The position numbers were made by a program, and so were the translations under genes. Under the pieces are notes generated by a model. The model made no database searches. It was not told where the DNA came from and saw only the letters and a list, made by a program, of their open reading frames with translations. From Herpetosiphon giganteus (GTDB lineage: Bacteria; Chloroflexota; Chloroflexia; Chloroflexales; Herpetosiphonaceae), in assembly GCF_016907925.1 (NCBI RefSeq), contig NZ_JAFBCZ010000016.1:62001-126000 (forward strand): a stretch of DNA of 64,000 bases, written 5' to 3'. Positions 52,267 through 59,818 of the stretch are shown in pieces (position 1 is the stretch's first letter; each line of letters starts with the position of its first letter).

Positions 52267-52638
52267 ATGCTCAAAACATCACGGCGGTTGGTTGGTTTGT
52301 TGGTTGCAACATGTGTTTTGGCCGTAGCGCCCTTGGTTCCGGCGGCAGCAGCGCCGCTGGCTGGGCCGTTGACCGCTGGAGTTGACTGTTATAGCAATGG
52401 TATTCAGCATAATCGTGGTGCGTTTGCATGCGATGCCTACGCGATCGGTGGAACCGGTCTCTATAGTTATACGTGGAGTGCTGGGCTGAATGCAGACATT
52501 ATGCAGCATGCTGGTAGCTCGGTGTATGGTGGTTGTACGCTTGGCCGCACAGGTCGGGTAAACTTGGTTGTTACCGATAGCAGCGGCGTGAGCGTCGCCG
52601 TGGTTGGCCGTTGGTATTGTAGCAGCGATGCCTCGTAA
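52267..52638 (+). CDS. small secreted protein with PKD-like fold, unknown function
   Basis: A 123-residue protein with a clear signal peptide (LVGLLVATCVLAVAPLVPAAAA). The mature part is about 95 residues with four cysteines and reads like a single beta-sandwich: GTGLYSYTWSAGL, GCTLGRTGRVNLVVTDSSG, ending in GRWYCSS. Similar short secreted proteins occur in Actinobacteria and Chloroflexota. AAGGA precedes the ATG at 52267. The upstream 130 bases are AT-rich. Its role is unknown. Confidence 0.7.
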   Translation: MLKTSRRLVGLLVATCVLAVAPLVPAAAAPLAGPLTAGVDCYSNGIQHNRGAFACDAYAIGGTGLYSYTWSAGLNADIMQHAGSSVYGGCTLGRTGRVNLVVTDSSGVSVAVVGRWYCSSDAS

Positions 52639-53047
52639 GCCTGATTAAATTGGGCAATGGGCATCGCTTTTTAGCTTCGATGTTGCACGTGATGCCCTTT
52701 GATTTCCCCAACTATTCCTCCTTAGCAACAGCTTGTTTTCCACCCCCAATTTGTCTCGTGAGTTTCCAAGCATCGTTGATAGGTTTCCTCATGTAAATCA
52801 CAGATCGTTAAGTTCATCAAGCATCTCCTGATGCCCACAAATTGCCCTTTAGGGGGTGCAGGGGGATGAAAACCCCCTGCGTTTCCCTCCAGCGGAGGGA
52901 CGGAAGGGAGGCGATAAATGGATAGTCTATAAAATATTCTGTGACATTGTTTGACACGGCGCGGCGTTATACTAGCTCAGGAAGGGTCGCTGGAACGGCA
53001 GCATTCGCAGCGGCATTAGTGCTCAGCTGAGCAGAAAGGGCTTGCAA
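52639..53047. other. gap with a GC-rich double-hairpin element and promoter of the DUF6745 pair
   Basis: The first 200 bases hold nothing I can name. The double hairpin is at 52850-52916. A TATACT -10 box at about 52972-52977 and a 12-base palindrome GCTCAGCTGAGC (53021-53032) precede the next gene. Confidence 0.6.
52850..52916. repeat. dispersed double-hairpin element, copy 1
   Basis: GCAGGGGG (52858-52865) pairs with CCCCCTGC (52873-52880), then CCCTCC (52885-52890) pairs with GGAGGG (52894-52899). The element is almost identical, in reverse orientation, to 61905-61962. Confidence 0.85.
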
Positions 53048-53344
53048 ATGTGGCGACATGGTGATGTCCTCATCGCAGCAATTGATCAAATTCCAAGTGA
53101 TGCAACGCCGCGCAATGGCTCAACTTTGGCTTATGGCGAAGTCACTGGCCATAGCCATCGTTTCAAATTGGCCGATACGGTTGCGCTTTGGCAACGCGGC
53201 GATTCACTGTTCGTCGAAGTGACCGCTGATAACGCCCAATTGATTCACGAAGAACATGCCATGATCGAATTGCCACGCGGCAACTATCGGGTCTGGATGC
53301 AACGCGAATATTCACCGCAAGAAATTCGGCGGGTTGTTGATTAA
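53048..53344 (+). CDS. small protein paired with DUF6745 leucine-rich protein
   Basis: A 98-residue protein with the pattern RHGDVLIAAIDQIP, LAYGEVTGHSHRF, LIHEEHAMIELPRGNYRVW and QREYSPQEIRRVVD. From memory, proteins with this pattern usually lie next to DUF6745 proteins, as here. The conserved histidines (GHSHRF, HEEH) could bind metal. The function is unknown. AAAGGG lies seven bases before the ATG at 53048. A strong terminator follows before the partner gene. Confidence 0.7.
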   Translation: MWRHGDVLIAAIDQIPSDATPRNGSTLAYGEVTGHSHRFKLADTVALWQRGDSLFVEVTADNAQLIHEEHAMIELPRGNYRVWMQREYSPQEIRRVVD

Positions 53345-53351
53345 TGCTGCG

Positions 53352-53387
53352 GCTGGTGGTAATGCTTTCCCATTACCACCAGCTTTT
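53352..53387 (+). terminator. terminator between the paired genes
   Basis: GCTGGTGGTAATG (53352-53364) pairs perfectly with CATTACCACCAGC (53371-53383), followed by TTTT. It lies just before the ribosome binding site of the next gene. Confidence 0.85.
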
Positions 53388-53399
53388 GAGGATAGTTCA

Positions 53400-54464
53400 A
53401 TGCACGATGAAATGATGACTGCCGCCACAGCCTTAGCTCAAATTCGCGCTGGTGTTGAAGATCTTGGTGGCCAGCCAATTAGTGGCACGTTGGTGTTGGA
53501 TAAAGATATTGAATTTTTGCCACGCGGGATTGTTGCAACCGCAATTGAAGCCAAAAATTGTACCAAATTGCGTTATTTGACCAACGATTTACACGCAGGC
53601 CGCTTGGATTTGAGTGGTTGTACTGGTTTGACCAGCATTCCCGAAGGTTTGCACTGCTTTGAATTGGATTTACGCAATACCAACCTTGAGCATTTGCCCT
53701 TGGTGCATGTGCAAAATCGGCTTAATCTCAGCAACAATATTCAGCTCAAAAGCTTGCCTCGCAATCTGAAGGTTGGCTCGTTGGTGTTGCGCGGTTGCAG
53801 TGCGCTCGAAAGCTTGCCCGAAGGTATTGATGTCAACTTTCTTGATTTGACCGATTGTGTTAATTTTCGGCGTTGGCCAAGCGCAGGCCGCATCAGCGTT
53901 GGTCGAATTGTGGCGCGCAACTGCATCAACATGCCCAATTTGCCAGCTTGGCTTGGCGAATTAGCCCAATTAAGCGTGCGTGGATGCAGCAGCCTCACCG
54001 AGTTACCAGCAAGCTTGGTGGTGCATTCGTGGCTCGATTTGGGCAATACCGAAATTACCAGCTTGCCCGAGGATAGCCAAGTGAGCCAATTGCGCTGGAA
54101 TGGCGTGCCAATCGATGAGCGCATTGCCTTCCAACCAGAAACAATCAGCGTCAGCGAAATTATCGACGAAGTGAATGTTGAGCGTCGCCGCGTGCTGCTT
54201 GAACGCAAAGGCTACGAAGAATTTTTTGCCCAAGCCGAAGCCAAAGAGCTTGATCGCGATCGCGATACTGGTGGCGTGCGGCGGTTGCTGCAAATGCCCA
54301 TGCCCAACGATGAAGATTTGGTGTGTTTGGCGGTGCAATGTCCTTCGACCGACCGTCGCTATGTTTTGCGCGTGCCGCCATCGATGCGCAGTTGCCATCA
54401 AGCAGCCGCCTGGATCGCTGGCTTCGATAATCCCGACGATTATAAATTGTTGAAAGAAACCTAG
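53400..54464 (+). CDS. leucine-rich-repeat protein with DUF6745 domain
   Basis: A 354-residue cytoplasmic protein. Residues about 30-245 form irregular leucine-rich repeats of about 20 residues (LDLSGCTGLTSIPEGL, LRGCSALESLPEGID, VRGCSSLTELPASLV). The last 100 residues match DUF6745: NVERRRVLLERKGYEEFF, VRRLLQMPMPNDEDLVCLAV, RYVLRVPPSMRSCHQAA and AGFDNPDDYKLL. The ATG at 53400 has GAGG eight bases upstream. It pairs with the preceding 98-residue gene. The family function is unknown; the repeats suggest protein binding. Confidence 0.78.
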   Translation: MHDEMMTAATALAQIRAGVEDLGGQPISGTLVLDKDIEFLPRGIVATAIEAKNCTKLRYLTNDLHAGRLDLSGCTGLTSIPEGLHCFELDLRNTNLEHLPLVHVQNRLNLSNNIQLKSLPRNLKVGSLVLRGCSALESLPEGIDVNFLDLTDCVNFRRWPSAGRISVGRIVARNCINMPNLPAWLGELAQLSVRGCSSLTELPASLVVHSWLDLGNTEITSLPEDSQVSQLRWNGVPIDERIAFQPETISVSEIIDEVNVERRRVLLERKGYEEFFAQAEAKELDRDRDTGGVRRLLQMPMPNDEDLVCLAVQCPSTDRRYVLRVPPSMRSCHQAAAWIAGFDNPDDYKLLKET

Positions 54465-54525
54465 TTCCACAACTAGCTGCCAAGTATTTTTTAGCTCGTT
54501 GTTTACTGAATGCTGGAAACTCAAT

Positions 54526-54575
54526 CAAAAGCCCCTCGCCCGCATTATTGTGGGAGAGGGGTTGGGGTGAGGGAA
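54526..54575. repeat. CCCCTCGCCC-family hairpin between convergent genes
   Basis: CCCCTC-G-CCC (54532-54541) pairs with GGG-A-GAGGGG, followed by TTGGGGTGAGGG. It separates the LRR gene from the convergent cytochrome P450 gene. Confidence 0.85.
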
Positions 54576-54582
54576 CACCAAT

Positions 54583-55953
54583 TTAGCGCCGTTTGAGCAA
54601 CATTGGCATACCACCCTTGGATCGCATCGTAATGGCCATTTCGGGCTGAACCTGATGGCCAGTTTGCAGTTGCGGGTTGTAATGTTGCGCCACGCAGGCC
54701 AACAAGAGTGCGCCTTCCATCTCGGCCAAATTATTGCCAATGCACTTGCGCGGCCCCGCGCCAAATGGCATAAATGCTAAATGATGGCGTGGTTGTTGGG
54801 CAGCGGGCGCAAATCGAGTTGGATCAAACTCCAACGGGTTTGCCCAAAATGCTGGATGGCGATGCAAATTGGTGATGCTGACGATTACCCGCGAATCGAT
54901 TGGCAAATCGTAGCCACCAAATTGAGTTGGCTTGGTTACGCGACGTGGCCCAGTAATTGGCGCTGCCGGATACAAGCGCATTGCCTCTTTAAACACTTGG
55001 TTGGTGTAGGGCAAATTTGGCAAATCGTTGACGCTTGGTGCGCGGCCTTGCAGCACTTGATCAAGCTCGGCTTGCAATTGGCGGCGAATTTCGGGATGTT
55101 CGTCGAGTAAATACCAAGCAAAGGTCAAGGTGTTAGCGGTGGTTTCGTGGCCAGCAGCAAAGATCGTCAGCACTTCATCGCGAATCTGCTCATCGCTCAT
55201 GCGCGCGCCAGTATCGGCATCTTGGGCCTCAAGTAGCATATCGAGCAAATCGCCAACCGGCTCGCTCGCAGCCCTTCGCTGCTGAATCAAGCCAAAAATC
55301 ATGCTATCAAGCACGTTGCGTGCTTGCATATAGGCGCGATTGCGGCGGGTTGGCAATGGCAACGGCAAGCTAAATGGATTGAAAATTTGATAATTGGCAT
55401 AATCAACCGCCGCCGTGACCGCTGGAGCCAATTTGCCAACTTCGCCCAGCATATCAGCGCTAAACATCGTTTGCATAATAATGTCGAGCGTTACTTGCAA
55501 CATCTCGTGGTTCATATCGATCGGCGCTGCATTGGGCAAGGCTTGCCAGCGTTGAAGCATGCGCGCTCCGGCAGCATCGATTTTTTCGCCCATCGCTGCA
55601 AGGCGCTTGCGATGAAACATCGGCTGCATCATGCGGCGCTGTACTAGCCACGATTCAGGGCTGGGATTGGAAATCAAGCCATTGCCTGCGATGATTTCTA
55701 AGCCACCATTGCCACCAACTTTAGGGAAATCCCGCTGATGATCAACCAAAATATGCTGAGCATAATGCGGATTTGAAACCACATGCATCACGCGCGAGCC
55801 AATACGGTAGCGCACAATATCGCCATAGGCAATAAAATCGCGATCCATCGTCTGCAAAAAATCATCAATAAAATCGTGTAAATTGCCAATCAACAAGCGT
55901 CCACGTGGGCCTGGCGCAATCAAGACGCTGTTTTTCAAAGCAGTTTCAGTCAT
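54583..55953 (-). CDS. cytochrome P450
   Basis: A 456-residue soluble bacterial P450. The I-helix oxygen-binding motif is FAAGHETTANTLTF, the ExxR motif is KEAMRLYP, and the heme loop is FGAGPRKCIGNNLAEMEG with the cysteine ligand. It would hydroxylate a hydrophobic substrate using electrons from separate ferredoxin partners, which are not encoded nearby. The ATG at 55953 has AAGGA seven bases upstream; earlier in-frame ATGs lie too close to or before it. It is divergent from a TetR regulator that probably controls it. Confidence 0.93.
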   Translation of the reverse strand: MTETALKNSVLIAPGPRGRLLIGNLHDFIDDFLQTMDRDFIAYGDIVRYRIGSRVMHVVSNPHYAQHILVDHQRDFPKVGGNGGLEIIAGNGLISNPSPESWLVQRRMMQPMFHRKRLAAMGEKIDAAGARMLQRWQALPNAAPIDMNHEMLQVTLDIIMQTMFSADMLGEVGKLAPAVTAAVDYANYQIFNPFSLPLPLPTRRNRAYMQARNVLDSMIFGLIQQRRAASEPVGDLLDMLLEAQDADTGARMSDEQIRDEVLTIFAAGHETTANTLTFAWYLLDEHPEIRRQLQAELDQVLQGRAPSVNDLPNLPYTNQVFKEAMRLYPAAPITGPRRVTKPTQFGGYDLPIDSRVIVSITNLHRHPAFWANPLEFDPTRFAPAAQQPRHHLAFMPFGAGPRKCIGNNLAEMEGALLLACVAQHYNPQLQTGHQVQPEMAITMRSKGGMPMLLKRR

Positions 55954-55978
55954 CAGCATTTCCTTTTTGATTTTTATG

Positions 55979-56036
55979 CTATCCATTTGTGTAGTATTTG
56001 ACAGTGACTATACAATCGGATAGCATAATTTGTCAA
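55979..56036. promoter_or_regulatory. divergent P450/tetR control region with two similar operator-like sites
   Basis: P450 promoter on the minus strand: TTGACA (56031-56036), 18 bases, TATAGT (56007-56012). A TTGACA at 55998-56003 points toward tetR. Sites CTATCCATTTGTGTAG (55979-55994, plus) and CTATCCGATTGTATAG (56008-56023, minus) agree at 13 of 16 positions. The second overlaps the P450 -10 box. Confidence 0.65.
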
Positions 56037-56066
56037 GAGTGATTTTTAGGCTAGAATCGATGAACC

Positions 56067-56717
56067 ATGAACCAAGCACATGAAAAACTCAGTGGCCGCC
56101 AATCGGAGAGCACGGCCCAACAAACTCGCCAGCGGATTTTGCTTAGCGCGCGCCATTTATTTGCGTTGCAAGGGTTCGAAGGCATCAGCTTGCGCGATAT
56201 TGCCAGCCATGCCGAGGTGACGCATGGCTTGTTGCGCCATCATTTTGGCTCGAAAGAGGCAATTTGGCAGGCGGTGGTTGATGCTGCGCTGGCGGAATAT
56301 TTGGCCGCGCTCTTGCCCTTGGTTGATGCTGCAATTGCTGAGCAACACGAGCCAAGCGCCGTAATCCAACGCTCGGTTGCCACGATTATTCGGCTCTCGG
56401 CCAGTTTTTGCGAGGTTCCACGCTTGATGGTGCACGAAAGCATTAGCGGTGGCGAACGCTTGAATTATTTTATGCAACAGCTACGCCCGCTGAGCGCCAT
56501 GATGCAGCCATTTTTTGAGGCAATGCGGGCTGAGGGCAAATTTCAACAATTTAGCCACCCAACTTTTTTGTTAGCGGTCATTTCGTTGGGGATTTTGCCT
56601 TTGGCGCTGGCTTCCTTTAGCAATGCCTTGGCCCAAATCGATATTCTTGAGCAGGCCGAACTAGAGCGCCATATCGAGCGGGTGATTGCGACATTAATGC
56701 CTTGGACAGCGGTTTAA
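56067..56717 (+). CDS. TetR family transcriptional regulator
   Basis: A 216-residue TetR-family repressor. The helix-turn-helix spans about residues 20-67 (QQTRQRILLSARHLFALQGF, then LRDIASHAEVTHGLLRHHFG and SKEAIW). The C-terminal helices form a ligand pocket. It is divergent from the cytochrome P450 gene with two similar imperfect palindromes between them, a classic layout for a regulator sensing the P450 substrate. A 9-mer-family hairpin follows its stop. Confidence 0.9.
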   Translation: MNQAHEKLSGRQSESTAQQTRQRILLSARHLFALQGFEGISLRDIASHAEVTHGLLRHHFGSKEAIWQAVVDAALAEYLAALLPLVDAAIAEQHEPSAVIQRSVATIIRLSASFCEVPRLMVHESISGGERLNYFMQQLRPLSAMMQPFFEAMRAEGKFQQFSHPTFLLAVISLGILPLALASFSNALAQIDILEQAELERHIERVIATLMPWTAV

Positions 56718-56722
56718 ATGCA

Positions 56723-56755
56723 AAGAGCGCGAAGAGCTTAAATCTTCGTGCTCTT
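56723..56755. terminator. hairpin made of inverted CGAAGAG repeats
   Basis: AAGAGCGCGAAGA (56723-56735) pairs with TCTTCGTGCTCTT (56743-56755). It lies between convergent tetR and pyrE and is built from the 9-mer repeat family. Confidence 0.65.
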
Positions 56756-56784
56756 AGATAGTTATCTGCAAGTTGAGGGGAATA

Positions 56785-57438
56785 TTATTCGGCGTTAATT
56801 CCAGCGCGGGCAGCCCAACCAGCGGGATCGGTGGCCCAATCGCTAATCAGGCTGCGATGTTCTGGGCGAATGTAGTTTTGCTGGGCGGCTACTTCTAACA
56901 AGGTTGAAAGATTGGTTAAGGTCATTAAGCGCACGCCAGCTGCATTAAAGCGCTGCTTCGATTCTTCCATCTCGTAGGTAAAGATTGCACAACAATCGGC
57001 CACAAGTGCGTTAATCTGGCGCAACCCGGCGACTGCATCTAAGGCACTACCGCCGGTGCTGATCAAATCCTCAATCACAACGACCCGTTGATTGGTCTGC
57101 ACGCCGCCTTCGACTTGTTGGCCACGGCCATATTTTTTGGCTCCTGAACGCACATAGGCCATCGGCAAACTTAATTCATGGGCCACCCATGCCGCCCAAG
57201 GCACGCCAGCAGTGGCAGTTCCGGCAATTACTTCGGTGTTTAATAATTCATCGCCAATTTGCTGGCAGATTGCCTCGGTGATGGTGCGGCGGGCGCTGAC
57301 TTGAGCCAAAAGCAAACGATTATCGCAATAAATTGGCGAAAGAATGCCCGATGCAAAGCGAAACGGCTTATCTGGAGCCAGCACGACAGCTCCGGCCTCA
57401 AGTAACAGTTGCGCGATCGCGGTTGAAGAATGTTTCAT
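56785..57438 (-). CDS. pyrE: orotate phosphoribosyltransferase
   Basis: A 217-residue OPRTase, which forms OMP from orotate and PRPP in pyrimidine synthesis. The PRPP motif is VVVIEDLISTGGSALDAVAG. FRFASGILSPIYCDNRLLL is the typical N-terminal substrate region, and AYVRSGAKKYGRGQQVEG is the catalytic loop. The ATG at 57438 has AGGAG five bases upstream. It is divergent from another phosphoribosyltransferase gene about 100 bases away. No other pyr gene is adjacent. Confidence 0.95.
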   Translation of the reverse strand: MKHSSTAIAQLLLEAGAVVLAPDKPFRFASGILSPIYCDNRLLLAQVSARRTITEAICQQIGDELLNTEVIAGTATAGVPWAAWVAHELSLPMAYVRSGAKKYGRGQQVEGGVQTNQRVVVIEDLISTGGSALDAVAGLRQINALVADCCAIFTYEMEESKQRFNAAGVRLMTLTNLSTLLEVAAQQNYIRPEHRSLISDWATDPAGWAARAGINAE

Positions 57439-57555
57439 ACTAGCTCCTATCTGGTACAATATCGCGAATAGCTTAATTGACGGCGCTCATTACCGCCTAG
57501 TGTGGGGAGGTACCCCACGATGAGAGGCCTAATGCGATTCAACGAGGCAGAACGT

Positions 57556-58026
57556 ATGACGATCAAACACGTCCTTTCATGGGATGAAATCCAATCACTA
57601 GTTGAAATTATTAACGAACAATTACATAATGATTATGATGCCTTGCTGGTTGTCACGCGTGGCGGGATGATCCCAGCCTGTTTGATTAGCCAACGTCGCA
57701 ACTGGCGCAATATTCTGGTTGCTGCGGTGCAATTTTACACTGGAATTGGTACAACCCGTGAAATTCCTACGTTCTTGCAATTTCCCAGTGATCCGCTGAT
57801 TGTGGGCAAGAAATTATTGGTGATCGATGATATTTGGGATAGTGGACGCACGATTGCAGCGGTGAAGCAACGGCTCGATACTGCTGGCGCAAATTATGAA
57901 GTTGCCGTACTCCACTTCAAACCAGGTTCATCCAAAGTCGAAGGTCGGCCCGATTTTTATGCCGCTGAAACCGATCAGTGGATTGTGTATCCGTGGGAAC
58001 CACCCACAGATCCCGATGCAGAATAA
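57556..58026 (+). CDS. phosphoribosyltransferase (xanthine/hypoxanthine Gpt-like)
   Basis: A 156-residue type I phosphoribosyltransferase. The PRPP loop is LLVIDDIWDSGRTIAAV, and LLVVTRGGMIPACLISQRR is the pyrophosphate-binding strand and loop. Length and layout fit Gpt-like purine salvage enzymes. GAGG lies eight bases before the ATG at 57556; in-frame ATGs at 57520 and 57532 have poorer spacing. Its stop overlaps the next start as TAATG, so it is coupled to a phosphoesterase. The base specificity is not certain. Confidence 0.82.
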   Translation: MTIKHVLSWDEIQSLVEIINEQLHNDYDALLVVTRGGMIPACLISQRRNWRNILVAAVQFYTGIGTTREIPTFLQFPSDPLIVGKKLLVIDDIWDSGRTIAAVKQRLDTAGANYEVAVLHFKPGSSKVEGRPDFYAAETDQWIVYPWEPPTDPDAE

Positions 58027-58832
58027 TGCGCATTGCCATCCTCAGCGATATTCATAGTAATTTAGCGGCCTTCGAGGCTGTGCTTGAGGATTTACAAGCC
58101 CAAGCGGTTGATCACGTCGTCATTAATGGCGATGTGATCAACGGCGGGCCTGATCCCCGGGCATGCTTGGATTTAGCACGATCTACAGGCTACACGCTCT
58201 TGGCAGGTAATCATGAACGCTATATCCGCGATTACGATTTGCCCGTGCGGCCAGCAGAGTGGGCTAGCGATTTGTGGAAGCCCTCGCTTTGGACGGTCAA
58301 TCAGTTTAGCCAAGCTGAACGCGCCGCCCTGCACGATTTGGCCACAACCTACCACAGCGATGAGCTTTTGGTGGTACATGCCTCGCCGCGCCACGACCAA
58401 GATTCGGTCTTTGCAATTACGCCGCAGCGCGAATTAGCCGCGATGTTTGTCGATACCCCCCAAACGATTATCCGTTCGCACAACCATATTCCGCAATTTC
58501 GGCCTTGGGGCGAGCGCATGATCGTCACCACCGGCGCGGTTGGTCAGCCGCTTGATGGCAGCCCGTGGGCCAAATATGCGATTGCCGAACGCAAGCCCCA
58601 AGGCTGGCGGGTGAAACATCGAGTGGTCATGTACGATGTTGAAACTACGGTTGAACGCTTTCATAGCTCTGGCTATTACGAGGCTGCCTACCCCATGAGC
58701 AGGCTCTATTTGCGCGAAGTGCAGCTTGGCACCCACCATATTGTGCCATTTTTACGCTTGCAGCAACAATGGCTCAAAAGCGACCCCCAACTTAGCGCCG
58801 AGCAAGCAGTCAAGCGCTTTTTAGAATTATGA
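58026..58832 (+). CDS. metallophosphoesterase (YfcE/diadenosine-type)
   Basis: A 268-residue calcineurin-like phosphoesterase. Metal motifs are MRIAILSDIHSNLAA, VINGDVINGG, LLAGNHERY and VVHASPR. The usual GHTH motif appears as RSHNHIPQF. It overlaps the phosphoribosyltransferase gene at one base. Relatives hydrolyse phosphodiesters or nucleotide phosphates, which would fit nucleotide metabolism. The C-terminal helix region (LRLQQQWLKSDPQLS) is an addition of unknown role. Confidence 0.85.
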   Translation: MRIAILSDIHSNLAAFEAVLEDLQAQAVDHVVINGDVINGGPDPRACLDLARSTGYTLLAGNHERYIRDYDLPVRPAEWASDLWKPSLWTVNQFSQAERAALHDLATTYHSDELLVVHASPRHDQDSVFAITPQRELAAMFVDTPQTIIRSHNHIPQFRPWGERMIVTTGAVGQPLDGSPWAKYAIAERKPQGWRVKHRVVMYDVETTVERFHSSGYYEAAYPMSRLYLREVQLGTHHIVPFLRLQQQWLKSDPQLSAEQAVKRFLEL

Positions 58833-58906
58833 GGGATGAAGGATGAAGGATGAAGCTAGAGCAAACAATTCAGCTTGAGGCGATCAATGCGCATCTCAAG
58901 CTGAAT
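58833..58906. repeat. GGATGAA heptamers and a 12-base hairpin
   Basis: Tandem GGATGAA units start right after the phosphoesterase stop (to about 58856). ATTCAGCTTGAG (58868-58879) pairs perfectly with CTCAAGCTGAAT (58895-58906) between convergent genes, probably a terminator without a good T tract. Confidence 0.75.
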
Positions 58907-58932
58907 GATGTATACGAATATATAGAATTAGC

Positions 58933-59589
58933 TTAATTTTCGATCAGTGCCGCTAAACCATCCACATCGAGTACCAGCACATGGCCGCGCGCCAACTCCA
59001 CCAAGCCTTCATCGGACATTTGGCGCAAGGTGCGGCCAATAATTTCGCGCACTGTGCCTGCGCGCGCCGCCAATTCTTGATGAGTTAATGCTGCCGTGCC
59101 ATCAGCCGCCTCGTGCAACAAAATTCGTGCCAAACGGGCGCGTACCGTGCGAAACGCCAAATCTTCCAATAGCACTGCTAAATCGCGGGCTTGGGCTGCC
59201 AAATCGCGCAGTAAAATCAAGCTAAATTCAGGGTGACTGCGCAACACATCGGGCAAGGCCGCAGTTGGTAAATGCACGCAACGGGTGGGAGCCATCGCGC
59301 GGGCGGTTGCTGGCGCAGGGCCTGCATCAACAAACGGCTCAATATTAAACAACTCGCCAGTTTCGGCGATTGAGAGCACCTGCTCGCGGCCATCGCTGGC
59401 AGTGCGCGAAAGCCGCACCCTGCCTTCTAAAATGCCAAACAAGCCAAAGCGTGGGTCATCCTCAAGTACCAAATATTGACCAGGCCGAAACGAACGAACT
59501 TCCATTGCTCTGGCAAGATCGCGCAAAGCTACTGGATCAAGCGCAGCAAAACGGGTCAATTGCCGCAGAACTTCAACGTCAACACTCAT
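58933..59589 (-). CDS. Crp/Fnr family transcriptional regulator
   Basis: A 218-residue regulator. A cyclic-nucleotide-binding-like beta roll (15-125) includes VRSFRPGQYLVLEDD and GILEGRVRLSRTASDGREQV. A C-terminal winged helix contains LTHQELAARAGTVREIIGRT and LRQMSDEGLVELARG. No cysteines of an Fnr iron-sulfur cluster are seen, and the cAMP-binding arginine motif is not clear, so the signal is unknown. It stands alone, with repeat-like DNA upstream (59625-59745). Confidence 0.88.
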   Translation of the reverse strand: MSVDVEVLRQLTRFAALDPVALRDLARAMEVRSFRPGQYLVLEDDPRFGLFGILEGRVRLSRTASDGREQVLSIAETGELFNIEPFVDAGPAPATARAMAPTRCVHLPTAALPDVLRSHPEFSLILLRDLAAQARDLAVLLEDLAFRTVRARLARILLHEAADGTAALTHQELAARAGTVREIIGRTLRQMSDEGLVELARGHVLVLDVDGLAALIEN

Positions 59590-59818
59590 ATCAAACAGCG
59601 CCTCATGCGCGAAATTGTTACTTGAAGGGGCCAGGGCCTAGGATTCAGGGGTCAGATTATGCTTGAAAGAATGTATAGAATCCCTGTCATCCAAATCCTG
59701 ATCACTGATCCCTAACTCCTGACCCCTACTCCCTAACCTCTAGTGTAGCATAGCAGCAACAATTTGTGATATTATGTGCAAATAATCTAAAATGAATTAT
59801 TTGAGGATGTATACAATC
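59590..59818. repeat. gap with degenerate GGGNCAG/CCTGACC heptamers
   Basis: Heptamer-like units related to GGGGCCAG lie near 59625-59655 in one orientation, and CCTAACT, CCTGACC, CCTACTC and CCTAACC near 59705-59740 in the other. They could pair. I see no gene; the epimerase start region lies at the right end. Confidence 0.6.
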
